This document shows positions 1 to 6,573 of a stretch of 9,555 bases of DNA, piece after piece. The DNA is taken from assembly GCA_003513005.1 (NCBI GenBank), contig DOTD01000049.1, positions 1 through 9,555 on the forward strand, written 5' to 3'. Numbering within the stretch: the first letter of the stretch is position 1; every line of letters begins with the position of its first letter. The DNA comes from Desulfotomaculum sp. Lineage in GTDB: Bacteria > Bacillota > Desulfotomaculia > Desulfotomaculales > Nap2-2B. The translations under genes and the position numbers were made by a program. The notes under the pieces are model-generated. The model did no database searches, was not told the DNA's origin, and saw only the letters and a list, made by a program, of their open reading frames with translations.

Positions 1-20
1 TCTTCTTTATTCTTACTCAT
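1..20 (-). CDS. Possible start of a leftward gene, cut by window edge
   Basis: On the - strand an ATG at 20-18 opens a reading frame MSKNKE that runs off the window. An in-frame stop lies two codons upstream, so this ATG would be the first possible start. A TATAAT hexamer (39-44, - strand) lies just upstream, but no convincing -35 box or Shine-Dalgarno is visible. Only six codons are seen, so the product cannot be named and the call could be chance. Confidence 0.2.
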
Positions 21-120
21 TTTTTAAATTTAAAAATAATTATAGACCAGTTCCAGAAATACTAAAAAATTTAAGTTAAATTATATTTTCTTCTGAAAGG
101 CTGTCCTGGATAACGGATTA

Positions 121-147
121 TTGTTATGATAAAGGAGAGTTTATAAT
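121..147 (+). promoter_or_regulatory. Weak sigma-A-like promoter candidate for the DUF4153 gene
   Basis: TTGTTA (121-126) and a perfect TATAAT (142-147) are separated by 15 bases, shorter than the optimal 17. A transcript starting near 154 would have a leader of about 60 bases before the ATT start at 215. I see no riboswitch or operator in 1-214; the rest of this stretch is AT-rich and unassigned. Confidence 0.3.
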
Positions 148-200
148 CTCTTATTAAGCACGCAACTGCAGCATAACGTCTGGTGAATTATTTTAAAGAA

Positions 201-205
201 GGGAG
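201..205 (+). promoter_or_regulatory. Ribosome binding site that points to the ATT start
   Basis: GGGAG, within an AAGAAGGGAGAGAG purine tract, lies 9 bases before the ATT codon at 215. It supports initiation there and not at the ATG at 329, which has no purine-rich tract in front of it. Confidence 0.55.
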
Positions 206-214
206 AGAGTTTTT

Positions 215-2002
215 ATTAACCGCTTTATTGAATCGATAATAAAAACTACACGGGGCTTATTTGACGCCGTCGCACGTTTCCCCTTAACAGTCTTCTGCCT
301 CGGTTGCGCTACAATACTGGCTTGTTACATGATTTCCCTGGATAAGGAACCGGTACTTATTCTGCAAAAACTTATGTTTACCTTCTTATTGGGGGCCTTT
401 TTGAGCGTGGTGGCTCAATTCAGCTGTGAACGCTTTGAGCGTTTAAGAAAAATGCGGTTGCCCGTCTATTTTATATCGGCGCTGCTGATCCTGGGTTATT
501 ACTTAATAATCTCCCCTGCTCCAAGTATATCTTTTTCTGTTAAAATCCGCACCGTTGTCGCCGTCTTTGCTATGTTCTGCGCCTTCATCTGGCTGCCTTC
601 ATTAAAGGACAAAGCCGACTTTAATAATATCGCCTTGATCCATTTCAAGGCTGCCTTTACCTCAGTGTTATATGCGGCAGTTCTATCTGCCGGCTGTACA
701 AGCATAATTGCCGCCATCGACATATTGCTTTTTAAAGTAAACCAGAATGCATATCCTATTACCCTGTGTATCATATGGATTTTCTTTGCCGATTTATACT
801 ACCTGTCACTACTGCCCAGATTTAACTCTGAATCTGAAGCAGATCTAAAATACGCGGAGCACGCTGCTATTTACCCCCGGCTGCTGGAGATTTTAATATC
901 ATACATTGTCATACCCTTGATCGCAGTCTACAGCATTGTCCTGACAGCTTACTTTATTAAGATTCTGGTTACCCTTAAATGGCCTGCTGGTCAGCTTGGC
1001 CCGATGATACTTGCTTATTCAGCCGTTGGCCTGATTACTTTTATTTTATCCAATCAATTAAAAAATAAATTTACTCTGGTTTTCCGTCTTGTTTTCCCCA
1101 AAGCCCTTATCCTTATGGTTATTATGCAGCTAATTTCAGTTGTTATAAGGGTAAATGCATACGGCATCACCGAATCGCGTTATTATGTAATCCTTTTTGG
1201 AATGCTTTCACTGGCTTGCGGAATTTTATTCAGTTTTAAACCTGCTGCCAAAAACGGTTTTATTGCCCTGCTGGCTGCCGGTCTGGCTATATTATCTGTA
1301 ATACCGCCTGTTGACGCCTTTACGGTGTCTCGTTGTTCGCAGATTGCACGTCTGGAAAATATGCTCCGCTCAGAAGGCGTACTGTCAAAAGACGGGAAAA
1401 TAATTCCCAAATCTGCTGTGCCTGTAAAAACAAGGCTGGAATCTACCAGGATCCTCGATTATCTTGAGACGCGTAATTACCTTAAATATATTAATTGGCT
1501 TCCTGCTGATTTTAAGATTAAAGAGATGAAGGATACTTTTGGATTTGACGCAGCTTACGAAGATTGGAGTGAAAAATACTTTGGAGCCAGTCTGGATACA
1601 CAAAAACCGATTGAAATAAGCGGCTATGATATATTTATTCATGTCCAATCTTATACCATGATGGACGATTCTACTTATTCACCATATAATTTTCAGGTCC
1701 GTAACAATAAATATAAACTCATCATCAAACGCATATCGCCTCAGGAGGTAAATGTATCGGTAAATAATTCGGAGGGAATCGAATTAGTCAGTTCCGGGCT
1801 GTACAGTTTGGCAAGTGCCCTACCCAAAGTCAACAATACTCCAAAAGGTTCTCTTTCTCCCGAGTTAATGACTTTGGATGTCCAAAACAACGGTTACAAG
1901 CTGAGAATTATACTGCTAGAAGTTAATATCAACTATGGAACAGACAAAGATCCCAGTATTAATTATGATTTCCTGGTGCTGTTCGGTGAACCGTCTAAAT
2001 AG
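215..2002 (+). CDS. DUF4153 domain-containing integral membrane protein
   Basis: A predicted polytopic membrane protein of about 596 residues. Roughly the first 370 residues are a run of hydrophobic segments (for example LLGAFLSVVAQ, ALLILGYYLIIS, ALLAAGLAILSVIPP). The last 200 are soluble and include the RILDYLETRNYL region and a beta-rich tail. This arrangement matches DUF4153 proteins, whose function is unknown. The first ATG is at 329, but the frame stays open back to 197. The extra residues (NRFIESIIKTTRGLFDAVARF then a hydrophobic segment) look like the normal N-terminus of this family. The only plausible initiator after the in-frame TAA at 194 with a ribosome binding site is ATT at 215; no ATG, GTG or TTG lies in frame between 197 and 329. 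The gene stands alone and converges on the leftward gene string. The family assignment is from remembered resemblance, so fairly but not fully sure; the start is an inference. Confidence 0.75.
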   Translation: MNRFIESIIKTTRGLFDAVARFPLTVFCLGCATILACYMISLDKEPVLILQKLMFTFLLGAFLSVVAQFSCERFERLRKMRLPVYFISALLILGYYLIISPAPSISFSVKIRTVVAVFAMFCAFIWLPSLKDKADFNNIALIHFKAAFTSVLYAAVLSAGCTSIIAAIDILLFKVNQNAYPITLCIIWIFFADLYYLSLLPRFNSESEADLKYAEHAAIYPRLLEILISYIVIPLIAVYSIVLTAYFIKILVTLKWPAGQLGPMILAYSAVGLITFILSNQLKNKFTLVFRLVFPKALILMVIMQLISVVIRVNAYGITESRYYVILFGMLSLACGILFSFKPAAKNGFIALLAAGLAILSVIPPVDAFTVSRCSQIARLENMLRSEGVLSKDGKIIPKSAVPVKTRLESTRILDYLETRNYLKYINWLPADFKIKEMKDTFGFDAAYEDWSEKYFGASLDTQKPIEISGYDIFIHVQSYTMMDDSTYSPYNFQVRNNKYKLIIKRISPQEVNVSVNNSEGIELVSSGLYSLASALPKVNNTPKGSLSPELMTLDVQNNGYKLRIILLEVNINYGTDKDPSINYDFLVLFGEPSK

Positions 2003-2021
2003 AAAACTGCTCAAATACTTT

Positions 2022-2047
2022 TCAGGGGTAACAACCCCGTCCCCTGA
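2022..2047. repeat. GC-rich palindrome between convergent genes, REP-like
   Basis: TCAGGGG (2022-2028) pairs with CCCCTGA (2041-2047) across a 12-base loop. An alternative inner hairpin pairs GGGG (2025-2028) with CCCC (2035-2038). On the - strand it reads AGGGGACGGGGTTGTTACCCCT, similar to the GGGGAC...GTCCCC-type intergenic repeats common in Clostridia. A small CGGC/GCCG hairpin follows at 2061-2070. No T-run follows on either strand, so a classical Rho-independent terminator is not supported, though it may still stall transcription between the convergent genes. Confidence 0.5.
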
Positions 2048-2088
2048 TATGTCACCCCTTCGGCGAGCCGGTTAAATAAGAGGAACTA

Positions 2089-2118
2089 ATGGTTCTTTTA
2101 AACCATCAGGAGCTTTTT
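2089..2118 (+). terminator. Weak terminator candidate downstream of the DUF4153 gene
   Basis: ATGGTT (2089-2094) pairs with AACCAT (2101-2106) and five Ts lie at 2114-2118. The stem is only 6 bp, AT-rich, and the T-run starts 7 bases after it, so this is a poor terminator. It is listed because it is the only stem followed by Ts between the two convergent genes. Confidence 0.25.
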
Positions 2119-2177
2119 ATATTAATTTCTACCAGCGTCATCATTTCTTGAGGGATAGGCAACCACCGCCGTTTCTT

Positions 2178-3137
2178 CTATATATTCACAGTAATAACGG
2201 CCTTACCCGGGCCAGTCACTGTTACCATACCGTTTTCATCCACTGTGGCCACGCTGGTATCGCTGGAAGTCCATGTCACGCTTTTTTCCGCTGCTTCGTC
2301 CGGAGCGACTGTCGCTTTCAATTGAAACGTACTGCCGACTTTAAGGTTAATCAGGTTCTGGTTGAGGGTCACCTGTTCAGGGGGCATGCCACCCAGCATT
2401 ATTTCGATCGCATGCACCCATTTGACCGATAGTGGAGCATCATGATCAGTTGTGTCCTTCTGCCCAAGCAGCAGCCTGAACCTGGTTGAAGTATCATAAT
2501 AACTGTCATCAGGGGCAGCTTCATACCTTCTCCAGTTATCCTGGTATGCAATAATCGGATCAACCCGGACCGCCCCATATACTGCCTCAGGCAAGGAAGT
2601 ATTTGTTTCATAATCCCAGTATGACGGGAGGTTCGGATAATAGTAACGAGGCGTATCCAGCAGGAAAGTTTTATCCAAACATTGATACCATCCATTTTTG
2701 ATATCGGTAGCGAAAAAATAAAACTTTTGCACAGAGTTGATATCAACATCGGCATCCTCAATCAAATCAACCAATTTCACTCCTTTAGCCCTATCGATAC
2801 ACACCGCCGAAATGCTGTCAATGAAAGTATAGGTCTGTTCCACTTGCGACAGCTTATCAAAGTCATTGAGCGTATATATTTTCTTCGTATAGTAAGGCCC
2901 GCCGAAATAACCAACTTTAATCGTCAGCGTATCGGCGGGCACTCCCTGATTACCGCCGCAGACAGCATTTACCGTATCCGGATTTCCAACACCGAGCAGA
3001 GTAAGAAAAAATGTCAGCATTATCATCAAGGACGCAAATTTCCGGGATCTTAATTTAATTCCCAATCCGGCTTTAGAAAATCCCGGACCGATGATCAGTT
3101 TACTAACTATAGCCCGCCGGAAACTAAAAATAAGCAT
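2178..3137 (-). CDS. Secreted SUOX-like domain protein with C-terminal BIG2 Ig-like domain
   Basis: A predicted exported protein of 319 residues. Residues about 27-55 carry a basic stretch (KLRSRK) then a hydrophobic core (FASLMIMLTFFLTLLGV), which is a signal peptide or anchor with an unusually long n-region. Residues about 70-250 resemble the oxidoreductase molybdopterin-binding (SUOX-like) fold in its degenerate extracellular form. Marks include KGVKLVDLIEDA, the RYYYPNL motif, LLLGQKDTTD and a final SVKWVHAIEIML strand. Residues about 254-319 form a BIG2 domain with the typical TWTSSDTSVATVDENG core. The ATG at 3137 is chosen because AAAGGAG precedes it; the frame extends up to 3188 but that start would overlap ecfT and lacks a ribosome binding site. 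It is the last gene of the leftward string, 41 bases after ecfT. The cofactor-binding cysteine of true sulfite oxidases is not evident, so a binding or structural role is likelier than catalysis. Substrate unknown. Confidence 0.72.
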   Translation of the reverse strand: MLIFSFRRAIVSKLIIGPGFSKAGLGIKLRSRKFASLMIMLTFFLTLLGVGNPDTVNAVCGGNQGVPADTLTIKVGYFGGPYYTKKIYTLNDFDKLSQVEQTYTFIDSISAVCIDRAKGVKLVDLIEDADVDINSVQKFYFFATDIKNGWYQCLDKTFLLDTPRYYYPNLPSYWDYETNTSLPEAVYGAVRVDPIIAYQDNWRRYEAAPDDSYYDTSTRFRLLLGQKDTTDHDAPLSVKWVHAIEIMLGGMPPEQVTLNQNLINLKVGSTFQLKATVAPDEAAEKSVTWTSSDTSVATVDENGMVTVTGPGKAVITVNI

Positions 3138-3146
3138 GTCACACTT

Positions 3147-3153
3147 CTCCTTT
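3147..3153 (-). promoter_or_regulatory. Strong ribosome binding site deciding the start at 3137
   Basis: AAAGGAG on the - strand, 9 bases before the ATG at 3137. It lies downstream of the upper ORF start at 3188 and so favours the shorter 319-residue protein. Confidence 0.7.
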
Positions 3154-3178
3154 GCAGTTGTTTGGACAAATACTTTTC

Positions 3179-3910
3179 TTATCTCCAAATATCAGGATTA
3201 ATAAATATTAGGGTAGCAATTACAGAAACCACCATTACGCCGTAGTCAAGACAGGTCAGTCTCAACTGTCTTAGATAAGTGCGCTGCGGGTAAATTCTGA
3301 AACACCGCGCTTCCATCGCCAGCGACAGCTGTTGGGCTTTGAGAATTGTTCCATAGACCAGCGGAAAAAATAAGCTGCAGTAGAGTTTAATTTTTTCTCG
3401 CCAGGGCACCTTCTTGAGCTCAACTCCTCTTAACTGAACAGCTGTAATTATATTGTTCATTTCCTCCCGCAGGACTGGTAAAAAACGAATTGTTACCGAA
3501 ACCATAAAAGCTATTTCATAGGGGATTTTCCACTGCGCCAGCCCTAAAACAAAATCCCGGGAATTGGTTGAAGATGTTAACAAAACGGCTACAAAACAGA
3601 CTATTCCCAATCGCAGCATGACACTGGTCCCTGCCGCAAGGCCATTGGTGGTGATTAGCGGCGCCGAACCCACACTGACAAGAGCAGGACCGGACCGTAA
3701 AAAAATGACCTGAACTAAAAAAAGTGTCAAAAGCAAGGGCAAAAGTTTTTTTAAACTGTTCCAGAAACCGGCAAGATCAATCCTGAAAAATAAGATCAGG
3801 ATGATCGTCAAGGCAAAAAGCAGAAGCAGCCGCCCGGGAGTATTGTAAATTAAAGCCAAAGTCGTAATACAGATAATGATCACCAATTTTGTCCGGGGAT
3901 CAAGCTTCAT
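3179..3910 (-). CDS. ecfT: Energy-coupling factor transporter transmembrane protein EcfT (CbiQ family)
   Basis: The T component of an ECF importer, which couples the two cytoplasmic ATPases to a substrate-binding S component in the membrane. The protein has 243 residues. It begins with the family's usual LDPRTKLV, followed by hydrophobic segments (about residues 8-42, 57-71, 94-115, 134-146) and a charged cytoplasmic helical region. Two coupling motifs are expected in EcfT. The first is present as QLRG (residues 159-162). The second, usually A-R-G in an AMEARGFR context, reads AMEARCFR (198-205) with Cys in place of Gly. A hydrophobic C-terminal segment follows. The frame is open to 3970, but ATG 3910 is preferred: it gives the family-typical N-terminus, lies 16 bases after the ecfA stop, and has AAAGG about 11 bases upstream. 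Tight spacing with the ATPase gene supports co-expression. The family call is confident; the imported substrate is not known. Confidence 0.88.
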   Translation of the reverse strand: MKLDPRTKLVIIICITTLALIYNTPGRLLLLFALTIILILFFRIDLAGFWNSLKKLLPLLLTLFLVQVIFLRSGPALVSVGSAPLITTNGLAAGTSVMLRLGIVCFVAVLLTSSTNSRDFVLGLAQWKIPYEIAFMVSVTIRFLPVLREEMNNIITAVQLRGVELKKVPWREKIKLYCSLFFPLVYGTILKAQQLSLAMEARCFRIYPQRTYLRQLRLTCLDYGVMVVSVIATLIFINPDIWR

Positions 3911-3926
3911 GAACGTTAAAACCTTT

Positions 3927-4592
3927 CTATCCACTAACTTCCTGAACCTGGCCGTTTTCCATTCGAACAACCCGGTCGGCGATTCTTTTCACGAAATTAT
4001 AATCATGGCTGACAATCAATAGCCCGCTGCCCAGCCGGACAATTTTTTTTAAATGGTTTTCCAATAACCTCTTACGGTAAACATCCAGACCAACTGTAGG
4101 TTCATCCAATATACAAAAATCAGGGCTATTGGCAAGTACGGCAGCGATTGCCACCCGTTGTTTTTCACCATAACTCAAACGCAAGGGAAAAACGTTCCGG
4201 TAGGCCGTTAATTCAAAATATTTCAGGTAAAACTCCACTTTTTCTTCAACCACTTCCGGCTCTTTACCCAGATGCTTTAGCCCAAAACCAATCTCTTCTG
4301 CCACAGTAGTGCAAAAAAACTGATGGCTCGGGTTCTGGAAAACATAGCCAATATGGCGCCCTATTTCTGCCAGGGTATATTTTTTTAAAGGAAGCGAGTC
4401 CAGAAAAATTTCCCCGCTATTTGGCTGTACAATACCAACCATTATTTTGGTAAGCGTGGTCTTGCCGCTGCCATTTGCTCCAACAACAGCCGTTATCCCT
4501 TCTTTGTCAAAACTATGGCTTACCGAATTCAGTACCGGTTCCTTTTTCCCGGGATAAAGGAAGCTTACTTGCTTTAGTTCAATAAAACCCAC
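3927..4592 (-). CDS. ecfA: ECF transporter ATPase EcfA, intact
   Basis: A 221-residue ABC ATPase that powers the ECF importer from the cytoplasmic side. All nucleotide-binding motifs are present in order: Walker A GANGSGKTT (38-46), Q-loop FQNP (85-88), ABC signature LSYGEKQR (139-146), Walker B FCILDEP (159-165), D-loop GLD (168-170) and H-loop SHD (195-197). It is somewhat shorter than usual EcfA proteins (about 270-290), lacking most of the C-terminal extension that follows the ATPase core. The start is GTG at 4592, preceded by GGGGG about 7 bases upstream; an ATG alternative is not seen in frame. It lies 13 bases after the truncated ATPase and 16 bases before ecfT, the common ecfA-ecfA-ecfT order. 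Working ECF modules need two ATPase subunits; since the partner is broken, this one may act as a homodimer or the module may be inactive. Confidence 0.9.
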   Translation of the reverse strand: MGFIELKQVSFLYPGKKEPVLNSVSHSFDKEGITAVVGANGSGKTTLTKIMVGIVQPNSGEIFLDSLPLKKYTLAEIGRHIGYVFQNPSHQFFCTTVAEEIGFGLKHLGKEPEVVEEKVEFYLKYFELTAYRNVFPLRLSYGEKQRVAIAAVLANSPDFCILDEPTVGLDVYRKRLLENHLKKIVRLGSGLLIVSHDYNFVKRIADRVVRMENGQVQEVSG

Positions 4593-4605
4593 TGTTCGCC
4601 CCCAT

Positions 4606-4986
4606 TTATCCGGTATTTAAGCCTTCATCATCATATAACAATCCTGCTTCAGCAAGAAAATCCCGGTCTGCCAGGACCTTTTCCGTCCGGTCAAAACGGG
4701 CTGATTTCCCATTGTTTAACACCATCAACCGGTCTGCAAAAGCAACCGCTTCCAGATCATGCTCTACAATAATAATGCTCTTCCCTGCAGCACGCAGCTT
4801 ATCCAAAATTGAGGCTACTCTCTTTTTCCCGTCAGAATCAAGCGGGGACATGACTTCATCAACAACCAGCACCTGTGGGTCAAGAGCTAAATCTCCCGGG
4901 AATACATTAAAGTCTATACCGTTTAATACCAGCGGTCCACCCGGCCAGTACTTATAAGTTAATCCCTTAACCGCCACAGCCTCCAA
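4606..4986 (-). pseudogene. ecfA: ECF transporter ATPase with the P-loop half deleted in frame
   Basis: The 126-residue frame begins like an EcfA N-terminus (VKGLTYKYWPGG, LNGIDFNVFPGD, residues 7-32). It then jumps directly to the region before Walker B (LALDPQVLVVDEVMSPLD, 33-50), followed by the H-loop VEHD (74-77) and an ordinary C-terminus. Alignment by eye to the intact ATPase next door indicates that about 115-120 residues are missing. These include the whole Walker A, Q-loop and ABC signature. The glutamate after Walker B is kept (DE) and the frame is preserved, so a short protein could be made, but it cannot bind ATP as an ABC subunit. The start is TTG at 4986, with AAGGGTGG about 10 bases upstream. 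The junction lies near 4885-4895. Could be a genuine deletion or an assembly collapse. The family assignment is firm; the pseudogene status assumes the sequence is correct. Confidence 0.8.
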
Positions 4987-5042
4987 AAAAGCATTACCAC
5001 CCTTGATTGAAATAATTTTCCTTGATGATTAAAAAAATCAAT

Positions 5043-5645
5043 CTAACAATGTTCATCTTCACGTTTTTGGAATTTCCATATCTTCTGTGCAATTTTAAAG
5101 GCAACCAGTCCACCGAGCCCTCCGGACAAGGATGCGACACTCAGACTAAAGATCAAAGGAATTATGGGAAAACGGTAATATACGAAATTGACCATCATGG
5201 TTCCGGTAATATTTGACAGCATTCCGGCCTGCTGCACTTCAGACATTTCCATAACCTGACTGTAATAGTCGATACCCCTGGTAATAACTTTTTTATACTT
5301 TTGAGTCAAATAAGGATTAATGCTGTCCAGTACCGCCGAGAGAGGCGTTCCGGTGTAATCATGTTTGCTTTGATTGCTACCGCCGCTGTTTTTGCTGCTG
5401 CAGCTACTGGAGCAATTTCTTGTAATTGTTATTTTTTTCTCTGCAGCCGGCAGTTTTTTCAGGTCGGCAACTGTAAAGCTGCCTAAAATGACATCGCCTT
5501 CCTTAATTATTACTGTCCCTTCCTTTAACCCGCCTTTATCAAGACTAAGATACCAGGAAACAGCAATAATCAGGACCAGAGCAATTACCCCCCAGGCCAG
5601 CCACTTCTTGGGAGCTTTATTTACACCAGCACTGGTTTCGCCCAT
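5043..5645 (-). CDS. Chimera: membrane-anchored SUOX-like domain joined to an ECF S-component tail
   Basis: A 200-residue frame with two unrelated halves. Residues 1-14 are cytoplasmic and 15-33 form a transmembrane anchor (WLAWGVIALVLIIAVSWYL). Residues about 40-138 resemble an extracellular SUOX-like module (GSFTVADLKKLP, HDYTGTPLSAVLDSI, ITRGIDYYSQVMEMSEV). From about residue 141 the sequence becomes strongly hydrophobic (GMLSNITGTMMVNFVYY, PIIPLIFSLSVASLSGGLGG). It ends in a basic tail (KIWKFQKR), as the last transmembrane part of an ECF S component does. The likely history is a deletion that removed the end of the anchored-domain gene and most of the next gene, joining them in frame near 5220-5235. 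The start is ATG at 5645 with GGAGGTG just upstream. It lies 30 bases after the TrmO-like gene and 56 bases before the broken ATPase. The S-component assignment rests on the glycine-rich hydrophobic tail and the location next to ecfA/ecfT. The TM1 motif contacting EcfT is gone, so import function is unlikely. Confidence 0.6.
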   Translation of the reverse strand: MGETSAGVNKAPKKWLAWGVIALVLIIAVSWYLSLDKGGLKEGTVIIKEGDVILGSFTVADLKKLPAAEKKITITRNCSSSCSSKNSGGSNQSKHDYTGTPLSAVLDSINPYLTQKYKKVITRGIDYYSQVMEMSEVQQAGMLSNITGTMMVNFVYYRFPIIPLIFSLSVASLSGGLGGLVAFKIAQKIWKFQKREDEHC

Positions 5646-5675
5646 CCCGTCACCTCCAAAATTACATTATTGTTT

Positions 5676-6512
5676 TCAACTTACTTCAAAACGATTCTTA
5701 AACTCTATTGACAAGAACTGATCATCATCAATCTGTAAAAATTCATCATCTGCAATCAACCGCCTGGCGGTAATGGTCAACCGGTTGCCGTCTTTTTCCC
5801 AAATACTTTGCCCGATTTCACCGGTTTTGGCATATTCAAACCGCGGGGGATTAGCCAAACGGGCATTGCTTAAACCCTGCACAACATCAGCCAGGCACAG
5901 CGGTCCGTTCACTTTTACTTTCAAATCGTTGGAATTGAGCTGCCCAAAATAATCATCGGCAACAAGAGCCATGCGCACCCCCAATAAAAACCAGGCGCAT
6001 TTTTCCTGGTGGTGGTTTAAGGCCTGCTTCATGAAAATTTCCTGGCGCATTTCTCTTTTTAATGGGCGGATGTACGGAGTAACCGGCGAAAATATTATCT
6101 CCTGCTCATAATAAGGCTTAATATCCACAACAGGGGTCCCATCTATGGCATCCAAACCACTAACAATAAGAAGATTGTCTTCCACTCTCTCCAGACGGAC
6201 CAATGTCAAAGCAATAGGATTTGGCCTGCTGAAGGCTCGCAAAGAAAAAACTCCATATTCAGGAAGGTTGGGATTAACCTTCCCTGGAACGGTGCTCAAA
6301 AGAGTGCGGATTGCCTTATGAAACCACAATTGAAGCCAGAGATGAGAATTTTCCTCTATACGCAACAATCCTCGTTTGTATTCCGGATATATTTCGATTA
6401 CAGCATTTCCTCCCCCTACCGGTACCTGGTTCAGTTCCTGCACGCCGGATCTGACGATCCCAACCGGTTTTACTGTAATCAGGTCGTTTTCATTAAACTC
6501 AGTTATTTTCAA
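5676..6512 (-). CDS. TrmO-like (TsaA/YaeB fold) protein fused to an FmdE-like domain
   Basis: A 278-residue cytoplasmic protein with two domains. Residues about 13-150 match the TrmO family, known for SAM-dependent N6-methylation of t6A37 in tRNA. They include VKPVGIVRS at the start, then the two signature blocks FSRPNPIALTLVRLE (94-108) and LDAIDGTPVVDIKPY (120-134). Residues about 160-275 resemble FmdE (formylmethanofuran dehydrogenase subunit E-like). They have an HHQEKCAW...GVRMAL segment (167-183) where FmdE has HGHLCPG...GYRA, then LADVVQGLS. The CPG turn is replaced by CAW, so metal binding may be altered. Start choice: GTG at 6515 and TTG at 6512 are adjacent. AAAGG (6518-6522) is 5 bases from the TTG but only 2 from the GTG, so TTG is preferred; an overlapping ATG at 6517 is out of frame. 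The gene lies 61 bases after the SLH gene and 30 before the chimera. A role linked to cofactor or metal handling in this locus is an inference; tRNA modification is possible too. Confidence 0.75.
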   Translation of the reverse strand: MKITEFNENDLITVKPVGIVRSGVQELNQVPVGGGNAVIEIYPEYKRGLLRIEENSHLWLQLWFHKAIRTLLSTVPGKVNPNLPEYGVFSLRAFSRPNPIALTLVRLERVEDNLLIVSGLDAIDGTPVVDIKPYYEQEIIFSPVTPYIRPLKREMRQEIFMKQALNHHQEKCAWFLLGVRMALVADDYFGQLNSNDLKVKVNGPLCLADVVQGLSNARLANPPRFEYAKTGEIGQSIWEKDGNRLTITARRLIADDEFLQIDDDQFLSIEFKNRFEVS

Positions 6513-6573
6513 CACATCCTTTCTCTCTTTTTATTCTCCTGATGGCGCCGCTTGAAGCAGCATGGGTGTTCAA

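Noticed and set aside
329..331. ATG as the start of the DUF4153 gene
   Set aside because: No ribosome binding site precedes it, and it would discard a family-like N-terminal segment encoded from 215.
2148..2432. Rightward frame opposite the BIG2/SUOX-like gene
   Set aside because: It mirrors a well-supported coding region, has no ribosome binding site and resembles no family. The other long frames opposite the leftward genes were dropped for the same reason.
3911..3970. N-terminal extension of EcfT up to 3970
   Set aside because: It lies inside the ecfA coding region, and the residues are unlike the family; LDPRTKL directly after ATG 3910 is the typical beginning.
6513..6573. Terminator between the SLH gene and the TrmO-like gene
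   Set aside because: A GC-rich stretch with GGCGCC is present, but there is no stable stem followed by Ts on the - strand.
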